From assembly GCA_036524115.1 (NCBI GenBank), contig DATDCY010000366.1, positions 1 through 19,279 on the forward strand: a stretch of 19,279 nt of DNA. The letters run 5' to 3'. Position 1 is the stretch's first letter. Each line of letters opens with the position of its first letter. The notes under the pieces are model-generated. The model was given only the letters and a program-made list of their open reading frames with translations, had not been told where the DNA came from and searched no databases. This stretch comes from a bacterium. GTDB lineage: Bacteria; JAUVQV01; DATDCY01. Shown in pieces: positions 1-7,064 of the stretch. A program made the translations under genes and the position numbers.

Positions 1-1
1 G

Positions 2-235
2 CGCCATGCGCTCGCGCCCGAAGACGGCGCCTGCCACTGTTGCACTGTCTGTGAAGCGATGTGGCGAAGGCGCGGTCTGACCGATCCCCTGGCCTGGGAA
101 ATTGAGTGCTACGACGTCGGATGGGGCCACGGGCTGCCGGCGTGGCGTCTGGAGGACTGGGTGGCGAAGATGCACAGGCTCTACGGGCGCGAGCGCTTGC
201 CGGAGCCCCCGGCGGGGGAAGTGGCAGAGTCCTGA
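2..235 (+). CDS. C-terminal part of a Cys-rich protein of unknown function (5' end outside window)
   Basis: A reading frame is open from the first bases of the window to a TGA at 233-235, giving 77 residues with no start needed, so this is probably the tail of a gene that begins upstream. An in-frame ATG at 59 could make a shorter product. The visible tail has a cysteine cluster, CHCCTVC at about residues 11-17, followed by a Trp-rich stretch ([17 protein letters not shown]) and a short helical end ([16 protein letters not shown]). The cluster could bind a metal, but this is inference. I do not recognise the family. Codon use is GC-rich like the neighbours. The next gene follows after 67 bases on the same strand. 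Confidence 0.5.
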   Translation, partial: RHALAPEDGACHCCTVCEAMWRRRGLTDPLAWEIECYDVGWGHGLPAWRLEDWVAKMHRLYGRERLPEPPAGEVAES

Positions 236-302
236 GCATGGGATCGTAGTTCCCGCGCTCTGCCCCCGAATCGACCCCGCCCCCCGATCATCCAATGCCC
301 GC

Positions 303-485
303 ATGAGCATGTTCGGGAAGATCGGCGCCGCCTTCGGGTCCTCGTCGCGCCCCGTTCCCGGCGCCGCGCCGGGTCGCAACGAGCCCTGCTGGTGCGGCAG
401 CGGCGAGAAGTACAAGCGCTGCCACCTCGACGCCGACCGCCGCAAGGCCCAGGCCCAGCGCTCGAGCTGCCGCACCACCACCTGA
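303..485 (+). CDS. SEC-C motif mini-protein
   Basis: A 60-residue protein whose middle is a near-perfect SEC-C zinc-binding motif: [17 protein letters not shown] at about residues 25-41, with ligands Cys29, Cys31, Cys40 and His41. SEC-C motifs usually sit at the C-terminus of SecA, where zinc supports SecB or ribosome contact, but they also occur in many small or multidomain proteins of unknown role. Here the motif is almost the whole protein. A basic, Gln/Arg-rich tail follows. The ATG at 303 was chosen because the same frame upstream overlaps the preceding gene and reads as low-quality sequence. ATG 309 is an alternative, and neither has a strong ribosome binding site. It converges on the radical SAM gene 48 bases away. 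Confidence 0.7.
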   Translation: MSMFGKIGAAFGSSSRPVPGAAPGRNEPCWCGSGEKYKRCHLDADRRKAQAQRSSCRTTT

Positions 486-496
486 AGTCGCTGACC

Positions 497-512
497 GGGG
501 CCGGTCGGCCCC
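497..512. terminator. GC hairpin between convergent genes
   Basis: GGGGCC, loop GGTC, GGCCCC form a perfect 6-bp stem in the 48-base gap between the convergent SEC-C gene and the radical SAM gene. There is no T-tract on either side, so termination is inferred from position only. Confidence 0.3.
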
Positions 513-533
513 GCGCTCGCGCCGGCGGCACCC

Positions 534-1277
534 TCAGTACAGCTTCCGGCAGGGGATGCCGGCGCGCTCGAACGCGGCGCGCAGCAGCTCGCCCTTCTCC
601 TCGAAGAACTCCTCGCGCATCGCCCAGTCCAGCCCGCGCTCGCGGTACGTCCGGTCGGCGTAGTGGTAGTTGTAGCGGTCGATCAGCGCGTGGTCGACCT
701 TGCCCTTGAGCAGGTCCGCGAGCCCATCGGCGCCGGGCAGCAGCGGGGCGACCATGACGAACGTCGGCACGCCCGCCGCGTGCAACGTCGCGAGCGCCTC
801 GACGCGCCGCGCCACCGGCGGCGCCCCCGGCTCGAAGATCCGGCGGATGCGCTCGAGCGCGGTGGTGATGGTGAAGCCGACCTCGATGTCGGCCGCGGCG
901 CGCAGCAGGTCGAGATCGCGCAGGACCAGCGGCGACTTGGTCTGGATCGTGACCGGCCAGCCGTTGCGCACGAGGATCTCCAGGCACCGCCGGGTGAGGC
1001 GGTAGCGGCGCTCGATCTCCTGGTAGGCGTCGCATACGCCGCTGACCCAGACGCGGCCCTTCTTCTTGCGCAGGATCTCGCGCGCCAGCAGCTCCGGGGC
1101 GTTGACCTTGGCGTCGACGAACGTGCCCCACGGCTCCTGGTGGCCGGTGAAGCGCTTCATGAACCGCGCGTAGCAGTAGCGGCAGTCGTGGGCGCAGCCG
1201 ACGTAGGCGTTGAGCGTCCAGTCCTGGATCGCGGACTTGGAGAGGATGGCCTTGGCTTCGATCTCGCGGACGATCAT
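534..1277 (-). CDS. SPL-like radical SAM protein
   Basis: A 247-residue radical SAM protein. The [4Fe-4S]/SAM motif CAHDCRYC is at residues 28-35 (Cys28, Cys32, Cys35), preceded by the typical entry segment WTLNAYVGC seen in the spore-photoproduct-lyase-like / Rv2578c-like branch. VWVSGVCDAYQEIE, TIQTKSPLVLRDLDLL and VGFTITT follow the strand pattern of this family's partial TIM barrel. Members are often annotated as SplB-like DNA repair photolyases, but the substrate of this non-spore-former type is unknown, so I do not assign photoproduct repair. The gene starts 22 bases after the stop of the lipoprotein gene, with GCAGG before the ATG, so the two may be co-transcribed. The length is normal for the short SPL-like group. 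Confidence 0.85.
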   Translation of the reverse strand: MIVREIEAKAILSKSAIQDWTLNAYVGCAHDCRYCYARFMKRFTGHQEPWGTFVDAKVNAPELLAREILRKKKGRVWVSGVCDAYQEIERRYRLTRRCLEILVRNGWPVTIQTKSPLVLRDLDLLRAAADIEVGFTITTALERIRRIFEPGAPPVARRVEALATLHAAGVPTFVMVAPLLPGADGLADLLKGKVDHALIDRYNYHYADRTYRERGLDWAMREEFFEEKGELLRAAFERAGIPCRKLY

Positions 1278-1299
1278 GCAAACCTGCGGGCGGATCAGC

Positions 1300-2487
1300 T
1301 CAGGGGGCCGTCTCCCAGACGAGCGTGACGGGCGCGCCCTTTTCCAGCCGCACGAGGGCCATCGGGTGCGCCAGCGCCGGCGTCGCCTTCATCTGCGGCG
1401 CGTCCTCGGGGGGCGGGGCGAGCGCCGCCGTCAGCTCGACCCGGTCCGGGGTGGCGACGGCCTTCTCCACCGAGACGGTCCAGCCGGGCCCTCGCTGCGC
1501 GCCGCCGAGGACCGCCGCCACCCGCTGCACCGAGAAGTCCACGGGAGGCGCGGCGTTCTCCGCGAGGCCGAGCTGTGGCGCGAGCGCCGCCCACTCCGCC
1601 GGTGTGGAGGCGACGCGCACGCCCGGCTCGGCGAACTGCTCGCCCGTCAGCCCGGGCAGGTCGAGGTAGGCGAACGCGGCCATGCGCGCCGCGGCGAAGT
1701 CGTCGGGGCGGTAGTGGAAGTACTCGACGGGCGTGCGCCGCGCCAGTTCTGCGACGGCCAGGTCGATGGCCTTGCGCACGGCCTGCTCGGTCGCCGCGTT
1801 CTGGAAGCCGCCGAAGGCCAGCGGCAGGCGCGTGTGGCCGCCGCCGATCACGCCGATGATGCCGCCGCCCCAGTCGATCCCCTTGGACTCGATCGACGTC
1901 GTGAAGAGCACCCGGGAGGTCGCGGCGTCCAGGGCGCGCACATCGATGGCGATGGACGACTCCTTGTACGTCGCCGCGGCGATCGGGATGTGATGGTTCT
2001 TCTGGTTGAGCAGCGCGGTGCCGACGAGGGTCCCGAGCCCGATGATCCCGCCGCCGAGGCCCATGGCCTCCGGCTCGAAGCCGGTCACGGTGCCGATGAC
2101 GAGGACTTCCGCGCCCTCGATCTCACCGATCGGCGCTTCGGTGCCGGCCTTCACGCGCCCGGTCGCGCCGAGGTCCTGCTCGCGCAGCACCTCGCCGAGG
2201 TCCTCGCGCTCCAGGACGATGAAGCGTCCGCTGTTGACCAGGGCGGTCGTGAGCATCGTCGCCAGGCCGTCGCCGATCTCGGCCGCGCCCTTGGAGGTCT
2301 TGTCCTCGAACTTGGCGACGGCGATCCGGGCCTTCGGGCCGTTGTAGGGCTCCAGCTTGACGCTCGCCATGCCGGGACCGCCGCCGCGGATGGTGGCGGT
2401 GGGTCCCGTCGCGCAGCCGCCGGTCAGGAACGGGAGGGACAGCAGGATCGCGGCGCCGGACGTGAATCGTCTCGAGCGTGTTGACAT
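1300..2487 (-). CDS. CsgG-type lipoprotein fused to a PrcB-like C-terminal domain
   Basis: A 395-residue predicted outer-membrane or periplasmic lipoprotein. The signal peptide ends in the lipobox LTGGC with lipidated Cys25. Residues about 50-255 resemble the CsgG/FlgO-type assembly domain: ARIAVAKFEDKT, GDGLATMLTTALVNSGRFIVLERED, VLVIGTVTGFEPE and SSIAIDVRALDAATSRVLFTTSIES. Residues about 290-393 look like a PrcB-type domain (RVASTPAEWAAL, VDFSVQRVAAVLGG, then RVELTAALAPPPEDAP and ALVRLEKGAPVTLVW). In curli systems CsgG is the secretion pore, but CsgG-fold lipoproteins occur widely without curli genes, as here. A strong AGGAGGAT lies 4-8 bases before the ATG. It diverges from the Nfu-type gene across only 57 bases and probably leads the radical SAM gene. 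The CsgG call is firm; the PrcB call is from pattern only. Confidence 0.85.
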   Translation of the reverse strand: MSTRSRRFTSGAAILLSLPFLTGGCATGPTATIRGGGPGMASVKLEPYNGPKARIAVAKFEDKTSKGAAEIGDGLATMLTTALVNSGRFIVLEREDLGEVLREQDLGATGRVKAGTEAPIGEIEGAEVLVIGTVTGFEPEAMGLGGGIIGLGTLVGTALLNQKNHHIPIAAATYKESSIAIDVRALDAATSRVLFTTSIESKGIDWGGGIIGVIGGGHTRLPLAFGGFQNAATEQAVRKAIDLAVAELARRTPVEYFHYRPDDFAAARMAAFAYLDLPGLTGEQFAEPGVRVASTPAEWAALAPQLGLAENAAPPVDFSVQRVAAVLGGAQRGPGWTVSVEKAVATPDRVELTAALAPPPEDAPQMKATPALAHPMALVRLEKGAPVTLVWETAP

Positions 2488-2510
2488 CTATCCTCCTGCT
2501 CGTCGATAGT
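2481..2510 (+). promoter_or_regulatory. Putative sigma-70 promoter of the Nfu-type gene
   Basis: TTGACA (2481-2486), an 18-bp spacer and GATAGT (2505-2510) lie 35 bases before the Nfu-type ATG. The -35 box overlaps the start codon of the divergent lipoprotein gene, so transcription in the two directions may interfere. Confidence 0.45.
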
Positions 2511-2544
2511 ACCAGAAACGTGCACCAACGAGAAAGGATACGCG

Positions 2545-2766
2545 ATGGAAGAGAAGGTGAGAAAGGCGCTCGATCAGATCCGTGGCTCGCTCCAGGCCGA
2601 CGGCGGCGATGTGAAGCTCGTCTCGGTGGGCGAGGACGGCGTCGTGAAGGTCAAGCTCGTCGGTGCGTGCGCCGGCTGCCCGATGTCGCAGATGACGCTC
2701 AAGCAGGGGATCGAGCGGTACCTGAAGCAGCAGATTCCCGAGGTGAAGGAGGTCGTCTCCGTCTAG
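2545..2766 (+). CDS. NifU C-terminal-domain (Nfu-type) Fe-S scaffold protein
   Basis: A 73-residue protein that is a complete stand-alone NifU C-terminal domain. It begins with a helix (VRKALDQIRGSLQADGGDVKLV), continues with strands (DGVVKVKLVGACAGC) and ends with a helix (MTLKQGIERYLKQQIPEV). The scaffold CxxC is Cys42-Ala-Gly-Cys45. Such small Nfu proteins bind a bridging [4Fe-4S] cluster as dimers and pass it to apo-enzymes in the cytoplasm. Clients in this window could be the radical SAM protein or the Fe-S-type UDG, but that is inference. AGAAAGGA at 2531-2538 is a good ribosome binding site. It stands as a single gene between the divergent lipoprotein gene and a convergent minus-strand run. 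Confidence 0.95.
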   Translation: MEEKVRKALDQIRGSLQADGGDVKLVSVGEDGVVKVKLVGACAGCPMSQMTLKQGIERYLKQQIPEVKEVVSV

Positions 2767-2879
2767 GGCACCGTCCCCCGCTCCGGGGTCGGATCTTCCC
2801 TGTAGCCCCTTTCGCGGGCGACATCGGCTTTTTCCGATTTCGTAACAGGCTGCCTGGGTCAGGCGGGAGCGTCATGGTG

Positions 2880-2991
2880 CGTCCCGGCAAGGCAGCGCCG
2901 AGCGCGCGCGGAGGCGGGCTGGTGCCCGCCGCACAAGCAGCGCAAGAAGCAACACAGCCGGGGCGCGCCAGGGCCTCCCGAGTGACCCAGG
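2880..2991 (+). repeat. Dispersed intergenic repeat, copy A
   Basis: The non-coding gap after the Nfu-type gene contains about 110 bases that recur in inverted orientation at 10277-10386. The core at 2904-2941 is identical over 38 bases and includes a perfect hairpin, GGCGGGC-TGGT-GCCCGCC, followed by GCACAAGCAGC. An 11-base block GGCAAGGCAGC (2886-2896) is also shared, and weaker similarity runs on to GTGACCCAGGC, which ends just before the stop codon of the nitronate monooxygenase gene. It could serve as a bidirectional terminator or a REP-like element. No ORF is shared between the copies in a way that suggests coding. Confidence 0.75.
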
Positions 2992-2995
2992 CAAA

Positions 2996-4105
2996 TCAGC
3001 CCGACAGTTCCGCCATCAGGTCCCTGACCGGGAGGATCCGGTCGACGCGCCAGGCGGTCGCGCCGACGGTGTAGATCGGCTCCTCCTTGTCCGGGTTGTA
3101 CCCGGCCGAGCTGAGCAGGCCGTTGCAGATGCAGAAGTGGTGCTCGTTGCTCTCCTTGGCCGGGCACCGCGTGAAGTTCCCCTTCTCGTCCTTGAGCAGC
3201 ACGTAGCCCTTGTCGCACTTCGGCGGGCGCCTGCGCGCCAGGGCCGAGATGTACATCGGCGAGTCCTTGAGCACCCGGAAGGGCAGGCCGCAGGGCGAGC
3301 CGGGGTCGTGCGCGACGAGGATGTCGTCCTGCGCCGCGTCGACGACCGCCTGCTTGTAGGCCGCCGTCGCCGAGCTCTCCTCCGTGGCGAGGAACCGCGT
3401 GCCCATCTGCACCCCGTCGGCGCCCAGCGCCAGGAAGCGCCGGATGTCCTCGTTCGTGTAGATTCCGCCGGCGACGATGACCGGGAAGTCGCCGTGGCGG
3501 CGCGCGGACTCCTTGACCTCGGGCAGCAGCGCCTCGAGGGTGTTCTCCGGCAGGTCGACCTGGTCCATGCGGAAGCCGAGGTGCCCGCCGGCGAGTGGTC
3601 CCTCGAGCACGACCGCGTCCGGGCGCTGGCCCTGGCGTTCCCAGCGCCGGCAGATCAGGTCCAGCGCGCGCCCCGAGGAGACGATCGGCACCAGCGCGGT
3701 GTCGCCCGGCTTCTGGATGGCCGGCAGCGTCAGCGGCAGCCCGGCGCCCGAGATGATGACGTCGGCCTTCGCGTCGATCGCCCCGCGCACCGAGGCCTCG
3801 TAGTCGCGCTGGAGGGCGACCATGATGTTGATGCCGGCGAAGCCCCCCCGCGCCTTGGCGAGCGAGACCTCCTCGTAGACGGCGTCGTAGGTGTTGGTCT
3901 TCTTGCCCGAGCGCTTGGAGACCAGCCGGTCGAGGCAGGCGCTGGAGAGGATCCCGAGCCCGCCGGCCGCCGCGACCGCGCTGGCCAGGGGGGCGAGCGA
4001 GACGCCGACCCCCATGCCTCCCTGGACGATCGGCAGGGGGAGGCGCTTGCCCTTGATCGTCAGCGTCGGTAGCGGCGTCATCCTGACAACGATACTTGGT
4101 TCCAT
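2996..4105 (-). CDS. Nitronate monooxygenase / FMN-dependent 2-nitropropane dioxygenase family protein
   Basis: A 369-residue FMN TIM-barrel protein. It has the N-terminal PIVQGGMGVGVS loop (26-36), GGLGILSS, the active-site block LAGGHLGF with His175 (the catalytic base in characterised nitronate monooxygenases) and the phosphate-binding region VIVAGGIYTNEDIRRFLALGADGVQMGTRF (209-238). A C-terminal extension carries four cysteines, Cys297, Cys314, Cys325 and Cys327 (the last two as CIC), unlike the shortest family members. The physiological substrate cannot be told; FabK-like enoyl reductases share the fold. The ATG shares one base with the upstream TGA (TGATG at 4103-4107), implying translational coupling to the FAD-linked oxidase. 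ATG at 4081 (residue 9) is an alternative start. Confidence 0.9.
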   Translation of the reverse strand: MEPSIVVRMTPLPTLTIKGKRLPLPIVQGGMGVGVSLAPLASAVAAAGGLGILSSACLDRLVSKRSGKKTNTYDAVYEEVSLAKARGGFAGINIMVALQRDYEASVRGAIDAKADVIISGAGLPLTLPAIQKPGDTALVPIVSSGRALDLICRRWERQGQRPDAVVLEGPLAGGHLGFRMDQVDLPENTLEALLPEVKESARRHGDFPVIVAGGIYTNEDIRRFLALGADGVQMGTRFLATEESSATAAYKQAVVDAAQDDILVAHDPGSPCGLPFRVLKDSPMYISALARRRPPKCDKGYVLLKDEKGNFTRCPAKESNEHHFCICNGLLSSAGYNPDKEEPIYTVGATAWRVDRILPVRDLMAELSG

Positions 4106-5523
4106 CAGGAAAGGGAATCGAAAACCTTTCCCGGATTGAGGATGCCGGCCGGATCGAAGACCCGCTTGATGCCGCGCATGATCTCCAGGTGCCGCGCCGG
4201 GAGGACGCCCGCCAGCTCCGTCTTCTTGAGCCAGCCGATGCCGTGCTCGCCCGAGAGCACCCCCCCGAGGCGGTAGACCTCGCGGATCAGCGCCGGGAAG
4301 ACCTCGGCCTTCGCCCGCGCCCAGGCCTCGCCCTCGAGCTGCCCCGCGAGGATGTTGACGTGGACGTTGCCGTCGCCGGCGTGCCCGAAGCAGATCACGG
4401 GGGCGCCCGCCCGCGAGCCGATCTCCCGCAGGCGCGCGACCAGCTCCGGGATCGCCATGCGCGGGACGACGACGTCCTGCTTGGCGACGTCCCGGTTCTG
4501 GCTGCGGACCGCCTCGCCGACCACGCGCCGCGCCTTCCAGAGCGCCTCCTGCTCGGCGCGGCCGTCAGCGACGAGCACGTCCGCCGCCCCGCGGGCGAGG
4601 CACAACTCGCCGATCGCCTCGTAGGCTGCGGCGACGGCCTCCGCGGTGTCCCCGTCGACCTCCACGACCAGGTGCGCGCCGGCGTCCGGGAAGCGCATTT
4701 CCCGCTCGAGGAAGCGGCGGCTGGCGTCGATCGCGCCGGCGTCCATGAATTCGATCGCGGCGGGCCGCAGCCGCCGCCGGACGATCTCGGCGACGGCCCC
4801 CGCGGCCTCCGCGAGCGTCGCGAAGGGGACCAGCAGCGAGGCGCGGTGGCCGGGGAGCGGCAGCAGCCGCAGCGTGACCTGGGTGACCACGCCGAGGGTC
4901 CCCTCGGAGCCGATGACGAGATCCAGCAGGTGGTAGCCGGTGGCGTACTTCACGATCTTGCCGCCGAGCGGGAGGATCTCGCCGGTGGGCACGACCAGCT
5001 CGCAGCCGGTGACGTAGTCGCGCGTGACGCCGTACTTGACGGCGCGCGGCCCCCCCGCGCCCGTGGCGACGTTGCCGCCGATGCTGCACGAGTCCGCGCT
5101 CTGGGGGTCGGGCGGGTAGAAGAGCCCGACGGCGGCCGCCTCGCGCTGGAGCTGACCGGTGATCACGGCCGGTTCGACGACCGCCATCATGTTGCCGGCG
5201 TCGATCTCGAGGATGCGGTTCATCCGCTCCAGCGAGAGGACGACGCCGCCGCCGACCGCGAGCGCGCCGGCGACCACGCCGGTGCCGGCGCCGCGGGGGA
5301 CGACGGGGAAGCGGTGCGCGGTGGCCAGCTTCAGGACCGCCGCGACCTCGGCTGCGGTGCGCGGGAGGACGGCCAGGTCGGGCGGCGCGGCGATGAAGGG
5401 GGTCTCGTCACGCGCGTAGGACTCCAGGCCGTCGGCGGCGGCGACGATGGCGTCGGGGCCCAGCTCGGCCTCCAGGAGCCGGCGGACCGCGACGGGGTCG
5501 AACGGGCGCGGGGACGGACCCAT
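4105..5523 (-). CDS. FAD-linked oxidase, glycolate oxidase GlcD / D-lactate dehydrogenase-like
   Basis: A 472-residue flavoprotein of the vanillyl-alcohol-oxidase/PCMH type. The FAD-binding half shows PRGAGTG (76-82), SCSIGGNVATGAGG (145-158), YGVTRDYVTG and GSEGTLGVVTQVTL. The C-terminal half shows CFGHAGDGNVHVN (378-390), SGEHGIGWLK (424-433) and the ending VFDPAGILNPGKVF. This is the pattern of GlcD and bacterial D-lactate dehydrogenases, which oxidise 2-hydroxy acids and pass electrons to quinone or an Fe-S partner (GlcE/GlcF). No such partner lies next to it. The frame stays open well upstream into the UspA gene, but ATG 5523 fits the family N-terminus and leaves a 29-base gap. It overlaps the downstream nitronate monooxygenase gene by one base. 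Confidence 0.93.
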   Translation of the reverse strand: MGPSPRPFDPVAVRRLLEAELGPDAIVAAADGLESYARDETPFIAAPPDLAVLPRTAAEVAAVLKLATAHRFPVVPRGAGTGVVAGALAVGGGVVLSLERMNRILEIDAGNMMAVVEPAVITGQLQREAAAVGLFYPPDPQSADSCSIGGNVATGAGGPRAVKYGVTRDYVTGCELVVPTGEILPLGGKIVKYATGYHLLDLVIGSEGTLGVVTQVTLRLLPLPGHRASLLVPFATLAEAAGAVAEIVRRRLRPAAIEFMDAGAIDASRRFLEREMRFPDAGAHLVVEVDGDTAEAVAAAYEAIGELCLARGAADVLVADGRAEQEALWKARRVVGEAVRSQNRDVAKQDVVVPRMAIPELVARLREIGSRAGAPVICFGHAGDGNVHVNILAGQLEGEAWARAKAEVFPALIREVYRLGGVLSGEHGIGWLKKTELAGVLPARHLEIMRGIKRVFDPAGILNPGKVFDSLS

Positions 5524-5552
5524 CTGCAGGCGCTCGCGCCCGGCGCGCCGGC

Positions 5553-6389
5553 CTAGCGGTAGAGCAGGACCGGGTCCGTGGCCGCGCGCAGGATGCCGTC
5601 GGTCGTGCTGCCGACGATCAGCTCGCGCACGCGGCTGTGGCCGTAGGCCCCCATGATGATCAGGTCGCAGGCCTCGCGCTGGGCCACCTGGAGGATCCCC
5701 TCGACGGGCGAGCCGCTCTCGAGCAGCGCCTTGACCCGCAGGCGGTGCGGCTCGAGGTAGGACTCGGCCTCGCCGAGGGTCGCCCGGCCCTCGCGCTCGT
5801 CGGAGGAGACGCAGACCACCACCAGCGGCAGATCCAGGCCCGCCGCGAGCGTCGCCGCCAGGCCGAGGGCGCGGTTGGCGGTGCGGCTGCCGTCGTACGC
5901 GGCGAGGATGCGCGTGACCGGCCGCTCCTGCCGGGGCGTGACGAGCACCGGCTTGGCGCAGCCGCGCACCACCTCCTCGACGGTCGAGCCGAGCAAGAAG
6001 CCGCTCCAGCTGGCGTGCTCGCCGCGGCGGCCGGCGACGATCGCGTCGTGGGAGGCCGCCGCGTCGCAGATGACGCGGCTGACGACGCCGGTCTCGGAGC
6101 GCGTGGCGCACTCCAGGCCCGCGGCGCGCACGGTGGCGGCGTGCGTCTCGAGGATGACGCGCGCCTTCTCGATGAGGGCGTCGCGCACCTGCTGCTGCAG
6201 GTCGAGATACGGCACGACCCCGACGATCCCGGAGAGATCGGCGAGGAACGGGCCCTCGAGCGAGACGATGTCGACGACCGACAGCAGGGTGATGCGCGCC
6301 GAGGCGCGCCGGGCGAGCGCGATGGCGTAGCCCACCGCGGCGGCCGAGTAATCGGAGCCGTCGACCGTCACCAGGTAGCTCTTGAGCAT
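5553..6389 (-). CDS. Tandem-domain universal stress protein (UspA family)
   Basis: A 278-residue protein with two Usp domains, about residues 1-152 and 157-278. The second has a textbook ATP-binding signature, G-2x-G-9x-G-S, as GAYGHSRVRELIVGS (247-261). The first has a slightly longer variant, GRRGEHASWSGFLLGS (120-135), with ten residues in the second gap, so its nucleotide binding is less certain. The starts of both halves (YLVTVDGSDYSAAA and ILAAYDGSRTANRA) match the first strand and Asp of the fold. Tandem Usp proteins act in the cytoplasm in stress survival; the mechanism differs by member. GGGAGGGGAG lies before the ATG. It sits 40 bases after the cyclophilin gene and 29 before the FAD oxidase gene, consistent with one transcript. 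Confidence 0.93.
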   Translation of the reverse strand: MLKSYLVTVDGSDYSAAAVGYAIALARRASARITLLSVVDIVSLEGPFLADLSGIVGVVPYLDLQQQVRDALIEKARVILETHAATVRAAGLECATRSETGVVSRVICDAAASHDAIVAGRRGEHASWSGFLLGSTVEEVVRGCAKPVLVTPRQERPVTRILAAYDGSRTANRALGLAATLAAGLDLPLVVVCVSSDEREGRATLGEAESYLEPHRLRVKALLESGSPVEGILQVAQREACDLIIMGAYGHSRVRELIVGSTTDGILRAATDPVLLYR

Positions 6390-6429
6390 CGCGCTTCTCC
6401 CCTCCCTGCCGCCCGCCTGGCCTGCCGGG

Positions 6430-7014
6430 CTAGTAGGCCACGGTGACCGAGGTCATGGTCACCGGCTCCAGCGGCTTGTCCATCTGGTTGCGCGGCACGC
6501 TCACGATCTTGTTGACGACGTCCAGCCCCTCGACCACCTCGCCGAAGATCGAGTACTGGCCGTCGAGGTAGGGCGCCGCCGCGACCATGATGAAGAACTG
6601 CGAGCCGGCGCTGTTCGGGTCGTTGGTGCGCGCCATCGAGAGGATGCCCGCGGTGTGCTTCTTGACCTTCGAGAACTCCGCCGGGATGGTGTAGCCCGGG
6701 CCGCCGGTGCCGTTGCCGCTCGGGTCCCCGCCCTGGATCATGAAGCCGGGGATCACGCGGTGGAACGGGGTGCCGTCGTAGAAGCCGGCCTCGGCCAGCG
6801 TGATGAAGTTCTTGACGTGGATCGGGGCGACGTCGGGGAAGAACTTGACGACGATCTTCCCGAACTTCGTGGTGATCGTCGCGCGCGCCTTCTCGTACTT
6901 CGCCAGCTCCTCCTTCGTCGGCGGGGTCGGCTTCTCGACTTTGGGGGCGGCGAACGCCATCGTGGCGCCGACGGTCAGCAGGGCGGCGGCGAGCAGCAGC
7001 GTGGAACGGATCAT
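6430..7014 (-). CDS. Exported cyclophilin-type peptidyl-prolyl cis-trans isomerase
   Basis: A 194-residue protein with a signal peptide (MIRSTLLLAAALL, likely cut after AFA at residue 22) and a complete cyclophilin domain from about residue 44. The catalytic block FHRVIPGFMIQGGDP (84-98) includes Arg86, followed by GSQFFIMVAAAPYLDGQYSIFGEVVEGLDVV. It should catalyse prolyl isomerisation in the periplasm, like PpiA. AAAGGAGA is placed 6-13 bases before the ATG, and an extended -10 promoter lies about 35 bases upstream, so this gene may have its own promoter in addition to read-through from the UDG gene. The open frame upstream of 7014 is an artefact of high GC. Confidence 0.95.
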   Translation of the reverse strand: MIRSTLLLAAALLTVGATMAFAAPKVEKPTPPTKEELAKYEKARATITTKFGKIVVKFFPDVAPIHVKNFITLAEAGFYDGTPFHRVIPGFMIQGGDPSGNGTGGPGYTIPAEFSKVKKHTAGILSMARTNDPNSAGSQFFIMVAAAPYLDGQYSIFGEVVEGLDVVNKIVSVPRNQMDKPLEPVTMTSVTVAY

Positions 7015-7048
7015 GAAGATGTCTCCTTTCGCATCTGGTGGCGGACGG

Positions 7049-7057
7049 AATATAACA
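7049..7057 (-). promoter_or_regulatory. Putative extended -10 promoter for the cyclophilin gene
   Basis: On the minus strand TGTTATATT reads as TGn plus a TATATT -10 hexamer, about 35 bases before the cyclophilin ATG and in an AT-rich island of an otherwise GC-rich region. No clear -35 is visible, as is allowed for extended -10 promoters. Confidence 0.4.
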
Positions 7058-7064
7058 CGCACCT

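Noticed and set aside
534-1277. Calling the radical SAM protein a true spore photoproduct lyase.
   Set aside because: It lacks the full length and nothing suggests sporulation; only the SPL-like subgroup can be supported.
2780-2840. A rho-independent terminator after the Nfu-type gene (ATCGG-CTTTTT-CCGAT and CCCCG-CTC-CGGGG).
   Set aside because: Both stems are only 5 bp and neither is followed by a T-run; the hairpin in the dispersed repeat just downstream is stronger.
4105-6111. The FAD oxidase frame is open for 668 codons.
   Set aside because: The first about 196 codons are Arg/Gly-rich, run antisense-free through the UspA gene in another frame, and have no family similarity. The recognisable N-terminus begins at 5523.
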